Source: Nitzschia sp. pyKryTriq1
Lineage: Eukaryota > Bacillariophyta > Bacillariophyceae > Bacillariales > Bacillariaceae
Length of the DNA: 64,000 nt
Assembly (NCBI GenBank): GCA_956465555.1
Contig: OY101115.1
Location: forward strand, 4,254,120-4,318,119
Reading direction: 5' to 3'
In this document: piece by piece, positions 30,329-39,513 of the stretch
Layout of the letters: every line of letters begins with the position of its first letter
Numbering within the stretch: position 1 is the first letter of the stretch
Notes under the pieces: model-generated
The model's input: the letters and a program-made list of their open reading frames with translations, nothing else
Database searches by the model: none
Told to the model about the DNA's origin: nothing
Translations under genes and position numbers: made by a program

Positions 30329-31243
30329 ATGGAAGACGAAGAAAGCTTTTCGAGCGGCTCTGCTCTGCTGTTTGCCGTCGTGAGTTTTATCCTGTATTGG
30401 TTGTTCTTGCGTCCCACGGCAGCTCCGACGACGGGCACCGGCAATACTGGTACTGCGACACCCACTAATAATCATACCGCCGGTCCTACTTCCACACCCC
30501 GCCGACCCCGCCCTCAACCTGCGGCAGCTGTCCATGATGCGCCAAGAGTGCAACATCAATATCACATGAGCCAAGCTGCCGCCGAAATCTTGAGCGAGTG
30601 TCAATCCAAACCCAAGCATGTGTCGTCTTCCATCGCCGCAGTTGGTTTGGGGGGATCCAATGTCATTTTGAGCGATAGCGGATTGGTGGCGTTTGCGCAT
30701 ACGGAAGCGGCCTCGGTGGTATCGAACGATTCCGCAGCGTCCGTCCGACAAGAACGCGCAAAAATTCTAAGTCGATTGTGCCATCCGCATCCAGGAGCAT
30801 CAGCATCAGGATCATCGTCAGGAGCGACACCACCGCCTTTGAAAGGATCGACATTAGTGGTTTCGATATCCCAAGCTACTATCAAGGGATCGTCCTGCTT
30901 GCCGCGGATTTTGTATGTCTTGGGGACCTTTTACAACCTAGTCGTGATTGTGGGTGTAGACGATAGTAATATTTTGGGAAACAAGGGCGGGAATGCTGCC
31001 GATGGTGCTGCCTTGCAAACCGAGCTGGTAGAGCAATTACGAGGATCCTCGTCGCTATCGGAAGATATCTTGCCCTCGCATCGGATTTTGGTAGCATCCA
31101 CAGTGACAGGAAGAGTGGCACTAGTTCGACAATTAGCAAAAGTCGCAATGGTCGTTGACTGGGATCCCGAAGTGGATTCGCAATTGACACGATTTGGGTA
31201 CAAGGTAGCGCTGGTACCCAACTTGAGTATATTGCTAGAATAG
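30329..31243 (+). CDS. PEX22: PEX22-like peroxisome biogenesis protein
   Basis: Single exon, 304 residues. An N-terminal membrane anchor (SALLFAVVSFILYWLFL, about residues 12-28) is followed by a Thr/Pro/Ala-rich linker. The C-terminal part matches PEX22: a Rossmann-like LPRILYVLGTFYNLVVIVGVDD and the conserved block LPSHRILVASTVTGRVALVRQLAK, followed by VDWDPEVDSQLTRFGYKVALVP. The latter mirrors the plant segment with HR-L-ST-GR-FVRQL and D-PE--QL-RF. PEX22 anchors the ubiquitin-conjugating enzyme PEX4 at the peroxisome and is needed to recycle the PEX5 import receptor. Length and topology (N-terminal anchor, cytosolic domain) agree. The Ala/Ser/Gly-rich stretches are low-complexity insertions. 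Confidence 0.8.
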   Translation: MEDEESFSSGSALLFAVVSFILYWLFLRPTAAPTTGTGNTGTATPTNNHTAGPTSTPRRPRPQPAAAVHDAPRVQHQYHMSQAAAEILSECQSKPKHVSSSIAAVGLGGSNVILSDSGLVAFAHTEAASVVSNDSAASVRQERAKILSRLCHPHPGASASGSSSGATPPPLKGSTLVVSISQATIKGSSCLPRILYVLGTFYNLVVIVGVDDSNILGNKGGNAADGAALQTELVEQLRGSSSLSEDILPSHRILVASTVTGRVALVRQLAKVAMVVDWDPEVDSQLTRFGYKVALVPNLSILLE

Positions 31244-31908
31244 ACTCCTATAGTACTGCACGGTTATGTAATACAAGAATTGTTAACAATACGTACGAAT
31301 ATGAGGAGTGAGTCGGATTGTAGTCGTTGTAGCAGCATTTGGTCTATCTCGAATACTCGCACTGCACTATTATGCGCGCGAAGTGTATCCCTCCATTTGA
31401 AACAATAGTGGTACTGCATTGTACTTGTCTTCAGTATGGATTGTTGTACATCTATCGAAATTGATATTGTCAAAGAAGATAGCCAAGATAGAGGACTCTA
31501 AAAAGAACTAATAAAATGTACGTTCACCAGTGTCGGAGTAGTAGGCTCGGCTTCCCTTTGATTTGTATCTTCCATCACCGGTACTGTACGAACTGGTAGA
31601 CTACTCCCCCCCCCCTCCCGGCTCTCTACTCTACTAGCCAGAGAGAATAAGCCAGAAAGCTTGTCCTGCGAGTACTACAACAAGCAGACGACAAGAGCTC
31701 CCTCATTAAGGTGTTATTGTATCAGGATTGGATCGGTTCTGTACGTGTGCCAATAGTCAACGAACACAAGAAGACTCCCATGCACGTCCCATGCCACCGC
31801 CAAGATCGTCTAAATAAATTAGGCCTACATACTGTGCCGTAGCTAGCAAGTAGACGCAACAAAGACAAGACGACGTGTTCGGACACCAAGTCAATAAAAA
31901 TAATTAGC
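31244..31908. other. Spacer, no gene seen
   Basis: Contains a short C-run followed by CTCTCTACTCTACTAG words at about 31605-31640 and isolated GTAC motifs. It separates the PEX22-like and RanBP1 stop codons (convergent genes). No coding region is supported. Confidence 0.5.
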
Positions 31909-32721
31909 TTACTCCTTTGGCTCTTCTTCCTTGGTAGAAAGCCCAGCAAGTGCTTCCGCCGCTTCGTCGGCCGCTTTACCACCATCTTCACCAGGTTTGT
32001 CTTCTCCAGCCAACAGCTTTTCCATTTCTTCTTGGCATTCAGTAAACTTCTTCTTGAATTCCTGGGCAGTATCTGAGTCGACAAATCGCATGGCAAAGAC
32101 CGTCTCTACCAGGTCTCCGTCGGCAAAGTCAAAGGCCGACCACACCCACGACCGATCGCTGCCTACATTCGGTTCCAATTTGATACGGGGATCCATCGCA
32201 TGATTGGCAATGACCTTCATTGTTTTCTCCTGACGCATCAGTAGTCGAAGACGCTGGTGCTCTCGGTGTCGCAGAATACGAGCCTCACCAATGCCACGCT
32301 CTCTCCATGTTTTGTTGCCCGTGCCGACGTCCAGCATAGTTTCGCCGTAAATAAACAGCTTGGCGCGAACTCCAAAGACGACTTCTTCGTCTTCTTCGCC
32401 CGATTTCACTTCGACTTCCTCCAGTTTCACCTATCGAGGGGCAAACACACACCAGAGACAAGGATTAGTCACATATCCTACATTCCCATTCAATTCGTGG
32501 CCACAATATTTTCGCCAAATCTCCACATGTCCATGAAGATGATGGGTCTCCAAAACTCGGCTACGCGACCTCTGCGTAGAAAAGCCTACGGCATGCAAGA
32601 TGCGCCCACTTACCACGGGTTCAAAATGGGCTGTGCTTTCTTCTTCCTTGGCGGCATCTCCCTCCTCCTTTTCTTCAGGGGCTGTTGTTTCTTCTGCGGT
32701 TTTTGCTTCTTCTTCGCTCAT
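31909..32721 (-). CDS. RANBP1: Ran-binding protein 1 (RanBP1)
   Basis: Two exons on the minus strand, 32721-32614 and 32430-31909, phase 0, with a 183-bp GT-AG intron, give 209 residues. Exon 1 is an acidic, Glu/Ala-rich leader ending HFEPV, and exon 2 resumes VKLEEVEVKSGEEDEE, exactly the start of a Ran-binding domain. The domain continues with RAKLFIYGE, KTWRERGIGEARILRHREHQRLRLLMRQEKTMKVIANH and the WVWSAFDFADG segment. The C-terminus is acidic and Gly/Ala-rich, as in animal and yeast RanBP1. The protein binds RanGTP and assists RanGAP in ending nuclear export; it acts in the cytosol at nuclear pores. Confidence 0.96.
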
Positions 32722-32989
32722 GGTTGTCGATGGATGATGAAAGGGAATTCAAAAAGTGATTTAATTATGATATCTATCGTGAAAATGACTGATGGTAGCG
32801 AGGTTGCTTCGGCAGCCACAGACGATGCTCTGACCCTGCTGGCCAAGCAATGCATGCATCGGGCATCGGCCCAATAGACAACGCCCGCCCCGCATGCATG
32901 CATGGCGCGCGAAGGGCGAGGAACGAGGCCAGCGTCCGGATCGAGCGGGTCGGATTCCGGCCGGCGGCGGTACGCCCAATCTACCGGTC

Positions 32990-33098
32990 GTAGGGGACTG
33001 TACCGGCACAGTACGTACCCCAGGTACCCTCTAGAAAACCAGGTACTTGGACTGTACCGGTACAGTACAGTACCAGTACTCTACAAGTACAGTACTTG
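32990..33098. repeat. GTAC island 4, site of the LTR-element insertion
   Basis: Dense GTAC with GTACCGGTACAGTACAGTACC-like context. It ends exactly at the 5' end of the miniature LTR element. The sequence following the element (CTTGTACTCGG) continues the same theme, so the element landed inside the island. Confidence 0.85.
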
Positions 33099-33299
33099 TG
33101 CAATACACAGGACACGGCACAAGACAGTCTTTAAGACATTCCCCACTCCTCTGAATAAGAGAGCTCCAAATGCCGCAATGGCTAAAGGCTAACGCACAGA
33201 GTGTGAGGCCGTGGGTTCGAGACCGAACCTCAACCCCCCTTTTTCAGAGCACATCCCGGCTGAAGGCCAGACGTGACTCCTGACTGCATGCATAGTGCA
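33099..33299. repeat. 5' terminal repeat of the TRIM-like element
   Basis: 201 bp, TG...CA. It contains an A-box-like TGGCTAAAGG (near 33179) and a perfect B-box GGTTCGAGACC (near 33214), followed about 20 bp later by a TTTTT terminator-like run. The tRNA cloverleaf is degenerate. Confidence 0.85.
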
Positions 33300-33589
33300 T
33301 TATGAATTCATAGCACAAAAATCAACGTACGAACAAACCCAACGCGAAGGTTCGCGCAATTGACTAATCCGAACAGCAAAAAGCCCCTGACAAGGGCAAT
33401 AATAACAAGAAGACAAAAGAACAACAAGAGCTTAGATAAGCCCTATCTGTGCGCCGTAGAGCCACTCAACAATCCACCATTAAACAACCCAATTCGGGTC
33501 CAAAAGATAAGCCCCATTGAAGTGTGCCTTAGCGCCGTAAAAATAACAACCACTAAAAACAATAATCATAAAATAACACGCTAGCGAAA

Positions 33590-33728
33590 CATTGGGAGGA
33601 GTTCCGTATGGAAGCCTCAAGAGGTAGCAGTGCTTCTCGACCAACTAACCTACTATAACAAGCATTGGGAGGAGTTCCGTACGGAAGCCTCAAGAGGTAG
33701 CAGTGCTTCTCGACCAACCAACCTACTA
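33590..33728. repeat. Tandem 66-bp duplication inside the TRIM-like element
   Basis: Two copies, 33590-33655 and 33663-33728, in direct orientation with a 7-bp spacer and about two mismatches. They lie in the internal domain of the element. Confidence 0.85.
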
Positions 33729-34306
33729 ATAATAACAACCATAAACAAAAATCATCGCAATATACCGACGGCCTGATCACCCGCACGGCATAATTGCAAC
33801 ACACGCCCACAGTAGCAGAAGGGCACTACAAACTCGGGGGAGAAAAAGAAAAATCCCACCCTGCCCGCCCAGAGATTGAGGCGCAAAAACCAGCACATAA
33901 TAACTCGGAGGAGCGCAGTTTCCCCACCACTACCGACCGCCCCCAGTGAAGGGCACATACACACAAGAACAAGCAATAAGTGGAAGAGCGAGCAGCGCCC
34001 ACCCGCCCACACCGAATACGGGCATATCAACAACATAAAGTAGCGTACGACCGCACCTTAACAAATAAAAACACAACTTCAACACGACCCGAAGCGCCAA
34101 GAATGGCCGGGAAAAAAATACACTTCGAGGCGAAGCCCGACAATTCAAGAGCGCGCGCGGCTCGTACTGCAGTGTGTAATGGTTACTATGACGTGAAGCG
34201 TCGGCCCTCTGACCACGCACGCCTGCAAAAGACCACGCCCGCCTGGCAATAAAAACAACTAACAACTGAAACAAGGCATCTTAGTGAGAAATGTCTTGGG
34301 GGAGAG

Positions 34307-34507
34307 TGCAATACACAGGACACGGCACAAGACAGTCTTTAAGACATTCCCCACTCCTCTGAATAAGAGAGCTCCAAATGCCGCAATGGCTAAAGGCTAA
34401 CGCACAGAGTGTGAGGCCGTGGGTTCGAGACCGAACCTCAACCCCCCTTTTTCAGAGCACATCCCGGCTGAAGGCCAGACGTGACTCCTGACTGCATGCA
34501 TAGTGCA
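34307..34507. repeat. 3' terminal repeat of the TRIM-like element
   Basis: 201 bp, apparently identical to the 5' copy including the A-box-like and B-box motifs. Preceded by the polypurine-like tract at about 34298-34306 and followed by the CTTG target duplication. Confidence 0.85.
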
Positions 34508-34749
34508 CTTGTACTCGGCCCTCCACGTGGCAAGTGGAGCAGCCGTACTACATTGCCAATACCACTAAAGCTCACGCTTTGACAACACTCATCTACCTTC
34601 TCAACACATCACAGACTTGCCTGGTGAAGACGGATTCAAAAAACCTCTTACTACAGAGGCGGTAGAGTAGTGGGAAGTTTTCCGGAGTTGTATTTTTGGT
34701 CCTCGGCGCTGCACCGTAGGATTCCTACGGACCACTCCATAGCTCAGCC

Positions 34750-35209
34750 ATGACGATCTCAAATACAATCCGACAATCTACACCAAATGGGAGCAAGGAC
34801 ATCCGCTTAGTACAGTCCGTGCTCCTATATGGAATAGAAACTTGGACCATGACACTGGTGATGGTGGCGATCCTCCGGGGCTTCCACCATCAGGTTGCAC
34901 GCCAGATCACCGGACGCAACCCAAAACTACTCCAAAACGGTAGCTGGGACTACCCAAGAATTGAGGTGGCTCGACGAGAAGCAGGGCTTTTCACGATCCA
35001 GCACTGCATCGCAGTTTGTCAGAATAGTTTTGTCGACAAGGTGGCAACCCGCCCTATCCTCTGAGAATGTGAACGTGCTGAGCAACAGACTGGGTCAGCA
35101 CCCAGTAGAATCTACTGGTGGACACAACAAATGCTAGCGCTAGACGAGGATGCACCAGCCCGCGGTGTGTCCGACTCTGAACCGGACTTGGGCGGTGATA
35201 GTGATAGTT
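34750..35209 (+). mobile_element. LINE (non-LTR retrotransposon) ORF2 tail, remnant
   Basis: The translated segment reads QSVLLYGIETWTM, then GFHHQVARQITGR, then VARREAGLFTIQHCIA, ATRPIL and, after one in-frame TGA (35062-35064), ECERAEQQ and IYWWTQQ. The VLLYG-ETW and FHH--AR-I-G blocks are typical of the C-terminal end of LINE reverse transcriptases. The upstream polymerase core is missing, so this is a 5'-truncated copy. The frame ends at TAA near 35209. It directly follows the TRIM-like element after about 240 bp of unassigned sequence. Confidence 0.72.
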
Positions 35210-36036
35210 AAAGTTCGCATATTAGTGGTCAGCCTAGGTGCCCGCAAGCCTCTGTCGGGATTGGAATCCCATGCTGGGCAAGCTCAACGACACCGGAGGT
35301 AGTTAACAACAACAACAGTACTTCTTGTACAGTTCTTGCACAGTACCTGGCACTGTACCAGGTACGGGACAGTGGTACAGTACAACGTACAGTACAGTAC
35401 AGCACTGGTATGTACCGGTAGTACCAGCGGTACTGTTCGCTGCGTACCAGGTACTGTAGAACCATGTACTCGTACAGGTAGGGCCTACACTGTGCTAATA
35501 ACAGGGGTAGAAAATGCTGCTGGAACTTGCTGGAACTCCAAAAACAAAATACCGGAGCCTGAGACCTTCCTCCTATTCTTACGAAGAATATTATGTTATC
35601 ATGCGGTACAGTAGTAGCGCGTTGGGTTGTTGTTCTTCTGACCTTCCTGCTGGTTGTTCTTATCTTGCTGATGTCGTGCTAAGCCTGCCTCCAGCAGGAC
35701 GGTACAAGTAGTCTACAGGTAAAAGTACCAGCGGCGGATTGAGAATCAGATTTCCTCTGCCACCAAGCAACCATAAAAATGGATACGCTAGCTAGTACAG
35801 GCAGGTAGAACAAAATTGAAGAATCCACTGGTTAGATCGATGCAGGAGTACTGGTACTGCCATCATGGAAATAGTTGAACTACCGGTAGTAGCGCGTAGA
35901 TAGAGAGCTACTCGATAGTAGAGGCGTTGTTCTTGCTCAGCTCCGACCCCAACAGCATATTGTTTTGGACGGTAGTCTACACTTCCAGTACCAACGATAC
36001 CGTGTAGAAAACTTGCAAGATGAACTTCCAGTAGCA
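35210..36036. other. Spacer with GTAC island and CTAC motifs
   Basis: Contains the island at 35318-35480. Beyond it are scattered GTAC/GTAG words (about 35700-35730, 35845-35925) up to the 3' end of the HSF gene. No coding region is supported. Confidence 0.5.
35318..35480. repeat. GTAC island 5
   Basis: Dense GTAC with CAGTACC, CTGTACCAGGTAC and GTACAGTACAGTAC contexts. It lies downstream of the LINE remnant and does not sit near a start codon. Confidence 0.85.
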
Positions 36037-37767
36037 TCATGGATGTTCCTTATTGTTCTTGGTTGTGGGTACCCTTGTTGTTGGGACCGTAGTACTGGTG
36101 CTAACGCCACTGGTTCTTGCATGGTCCTGCTCCGCCGGAGGACCCGGTCTCTTCCCCTCGAGATGGAACTTGAGAATGCGATTCTGATGGGCGAGATAGC
36201 TGACGTCTGCTTGACTTAGCTGCAAAGCTGTCGACGTAGTAGTGGTGGTGGCTGTAGTTGCGGCGGTGGCAAAGTCATCATCATGAGGAGTTTGTTCCTC
36301 TCGTCCTCTCGTGTTTGCAGGATCGGCACCCCTTCTTCTAACAGTATCGTCCTGATCACCCTCCGAGTCAATCAGAAAATTGTCATCGAATTCAAAGTCC
36401 GATGATGATATCCTTGCTTGATCCTCCCCGTCTCCGGGTGGCCAAGAACCGGCATCAAGCGGCAACACGTCCATAGCAGTTTCTTCTTCCCCAGCTTCTT
36501 GTTCTTCCACATTTATCGGCTGGATCATATAACGAGGCGTTACCGCAGAAGAACCAGCATCGAACCCACTCTTGGACTCTTTGATCACGGGTCTAAACGG
36601 AGCCGAGGGCGGGAGTGGTGCAATCTTTGCAATATTGTAAAAATCTGGATTCCCTGTACCAGCCCCTGAGGCATTTCGTGCAGCGGATGCGGCATTTTTT
36701 ACTTTGGGAGGTCGTTTCATCTTCAATGATAACTCTGGAATACCTCTCAGGAATAGCTGTAGTAAGAAAGAATAAACAATTTGTCAGTTGAATTCACTCA
36801 AGCTTCTGGTTCATGTGGTTCTTCTTCCTCGAGCAAACCACCGCCGCGAACGTACCTCATGATAGTATGCGTTGAGATCTTGTCCTTCTACGACCCTCGT
36901 AAAAGCCCAACCGTTCACCTGGAAAGAAAAACGGGAAGATGTTAGATGGAAAGTGTTTGATTCGGGATCAAGTGCATTCTCATAAAACTGTAATATCATT
37001 TACTCGCTCACCTGGCGCATGAAAGAAGCGATTTTGGAGCTTCTGAAAAATTTTGGAATGAGATCTTGCTCGAAAGCCTCTGGCTTTACTATCCTCCATG
37101 ATCTCCCATGAGGCAGCCAAGAAATATAGTTCTGATACTTTGGGTTGGATAATATGTAATGCAATTTCACCGGGAACGGCAAGTTCATGTCCAATTCATT
37201 CTCCTTCTTCGTCCGAATAGGTTTGTTCGGGACTTGTTGCTTGCCGCTCATAACCCTACAAGTACTCGAAGGGAATAGCATGTAGTTCTGATCCAGCCGA
37301 AGCATACCCGACGATGAAGGTACAACTCGGTCAATCGAGAACTGCATTGGCGATGTGTTCGTGATAACATTTGTATTCATAACTGAGACATCCTGGGGAG
37401 AAGAACGTCTATACAGATCGGACATTGGGAGTGTTCGCGTGCTACTACTAGACCCGCTACTCGACCCCCCTCTCCTTTCACCATCAGTAGGAGACATGGT
37501 ATCCAAGGTGGATATTGCTTCAGACATTGTATTAGCAATATCAAGCGGATTAGGAATAGTCGGACTTGACGAGGCCTGTTGACCAAACCAGCTGACGCCC
37601 TGGAGGCGGCGTGTCATATCAGAAACCCTTTGCAAATTGAGCCCTTGTACTTCGTTTAGTGGCCTCGCTGGTAGAAGGAAATCGGAAGAAGATTTCCCGT
37701 CGTCGTCGGTCTCATCTTCTTCTGAGTGTTCAGTCCTCAGGGCTTCGTTCCTTTCCATCATCAGCAT
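36037..37767 (-). CDS. Heat-shock-factor-type transcription factor (HSF), divergent
   Basis: Three exons on the minus strand, 37767-37012, 36918-36856 and 36756-36037, all phase 0, give 512 residues. The HSF DNA-binding domain is assembled across all three: FPVKLHYILSNPKYQNYISWLPHGRSWRIV and SSKIASFMRQ in exon 1, VNGWAFTRVVEGQDLNAYYHE in exon 2 and LFLRGIPELSLKMKRP in exon 3. Introns are 93 and 99 bp. The domain is preceded by about 190 Ser-rich disordered residues, unlike animal HSFs where it is N-terminal, and followed by an acidic/Pro-rich tail with DFEFDDNFLIDSEGD, a possible activation region. No clear leucine-zipper trimerisation segment is seen. It would act in the nucleus on nGAAn-type elements. 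Confidence 0.92.
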
Positions 37768-39513
37768 TCATGTATTTGCTTTTGGGGGGCGCGATGTAAA
37801 TGAGCTGATGAGCGAGAGTTGAGGAATGAGGAAAGAGGAAAAATAGTGGAAAATCTCGCGCACTTCTGGAAGAAAATAATAATATCGGATGCGGATGTGC
37901 ACAGACGAAGGTTCCCTACGAGTACAAGGTACAGTACTGGTACTGTATTCTACTAATAGAGAGCAACCGGTAGTCTACTGTACTTTAGAGGTACAGTACT
38001 GTAGGGCCTCCTGCAAACCAAACAGGAACATGGCCCTTGAGCCTTGAGAGCTGTCTCTTCATTCGCTATTGTGCTGAGAGTAGTACTACTGGTAGACCGT
38101 CGGTAGATAAGTTTACGTAGAGGGACCCTGTCCTTCATTATTCATGCCATTAGCGATTGTTTAAGCCAAATCCACCAGTCGAATTTGAATATGCCCCAAT
38201 CGAAGCACGTTAATTCCTCTTTCCACTAAAGCCCCTCGGATTCACTGATGCAGCTAAATAATGCAGATACGGTACGAGTAGTAAGAAGTGTTAATGAGCG
38301 AGGAGCGCTCAACCGTCTTTGATCTTTCCGCCTGTCGTCGTTTGTGGGACTTTTTTACTTCAAAAAAAAAAATACACAAGCCGCCAAAATTTTACAGTAT
38401 TTTATCATCTTCGTTCAGATATAGACGAAAAATTGATATTATTTCAAATGATGGTTATTTAAGGACACCTTTCATTTGTCTACACTGAATTGGAATTGAA
38501 TGCAAGACTGAAGAGAACTCCATTGATTTATTGATGACCAAAATTCCGCCTATTATTGAATTGAGTACCGGTAGACTTCTTATGCAAACGGCGATAAGAC
38601 CCCGTGTCGCTTTCAACGCGCGGTCGGATCCGACCTCATGGTACTTGCAGTGTGCTGTCGACGTCATCGGTCTGTCCTTCCATCCTGTCGACGTCAGCCT
38701 GAGCCACTGCGTGACGTCATAGCGTTCCAACTAGTCGTGACACCGCTGTCAAGACTAATGCATTTCATCTAGGAGAAGCGATCCTTACTTCACAGGACAT
38801 CCAAGATCGCCATCACCTCTACATTTATGTTCGTCAGGTGCCAGCTCACTGGATTCGGTGCACTCATCATACTCTCCAAGAAGGATGACTTCAAAAATAC
38901 CCTCGATGGTATAATGAAGTACAAGCACCCCGCCCGGCCGGGGGACGCGCAGGTACTATACATCTCACCACCACCAGCGAGACAGAACCTGTAGGCGGCG
39001 CAGTGTTCCAAAATAACAATTCATGTCTACTAGCTTATAATTTTCACTTTCAATCATTCTTGTCGACTACCTAGTGCATCCCGGTACCGGTACTGGTAGG
39101 GCAGCATTCAAAGCGCGGGCAACTCGAAACATGTTTCTCTTCGCAGTCGCGCATGCAGTCGTCTATAGCGCGCCGGCCGGCTAGCCGCCGCTCTACAATT
39201 TCGCTGCATTCTCAACAACGAGAACACAGCGACGACACCACAAAACAACATGTGCCAAGACTGACGACGACGCGCGTAGACGACTCTACTACGGTAGCTA
39301 CAGTAGGTACTGTAGTACCCGTGCTCGTAACGGTTGTTGAATGCCAAGAAGCGAAAGTGCGACCTCTTCTTCCATACCGGTACCTGGTACGGAACGTACC
39401 GGTAGTTTCATTACGGCCATAACGAGTATTCGTAACACTTAACATTCTAATCATCATACGAGTACAGCAGTACTTGTACATATTGTATTGTCAGTTCAAA
39501 CAACAAATCAACC
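37768..39513. other. Long spacer with GTAC patches and ACGTCA cluster
   Basis: 1.7 kb divergent interval between HSF and the bestrophin-like gene. GTAC patches lie at about 37915-38005, 39080-39100 and 39370-39480; an A-run lies near 38362. Three ACGTCA cores lie at 38661-38719. The small frames have no domains. Confidence 0.55.
38661..38719. promoter_or_regulatory. Cluster of three CRE/bZIP-type ACGTCA cores
   Basis: ACGTCA occurs at 38661-38666 and 38691-38696, each in the context CTGTCGACGTCA, plus a full palindromic TGACGTCA at 38712-38719. TGACGT/ACGTCA is the bZIP core and the sequence of the CO2/cAMP-responsive elements known from Phaeodactylum carbonic-anhydrase promoters. It lies about 800 bp upstream of the bestrophin-like gene. 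Function is inferred. Confidence 0.4.

Larger units (their letters stand above)
33099..34507. mobile_element. Miniature LTR retrotransposon (TRIM-like), young, non-autonomous
   Basis: 1409 bp bounded by two 201-bp direct terminal repeats that look identical base for base, start TG and end CA. The element is flanked by a 4-bp target duplication, CTTG. A purine-rich tract (GGGGGAGAG) directly precedes the 3' repeat, as expected for a polypurine tract. The internal ~1 kb is AC-rich with no gag, protease, RT or integrase recognised, so it would depend on enzymes from elsewhere. It looks structurally whole for its class, and identical terminal repeats imply a recent insertion. The terminal repeat itself carries a tRNA-like, Pol III promoter-like block. 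The superfamily cannot be told without coding sequence. Confidence 0.85.

Noticed and set aside
33175-33240. tRNA gene in the TRIM-like terminal repeat
   Set aside because: A-box-like and perfect B-box are present, but D and T stems and the acceptor do not pair into a cloverleaf. Treated as a tRNA-like promoter block of the element.
33752-34274. Open frames within the TRIM-like element
   Set aside because: Cys/Trp/Arg-rich translations without any gag, protease or polymerase motif.
38455-38730. 91-residue minus-strand frame over the ACGTCA cluster
   Set aside because: No recognisable domain; could be a repeat-derived frame but nothing supports translation.
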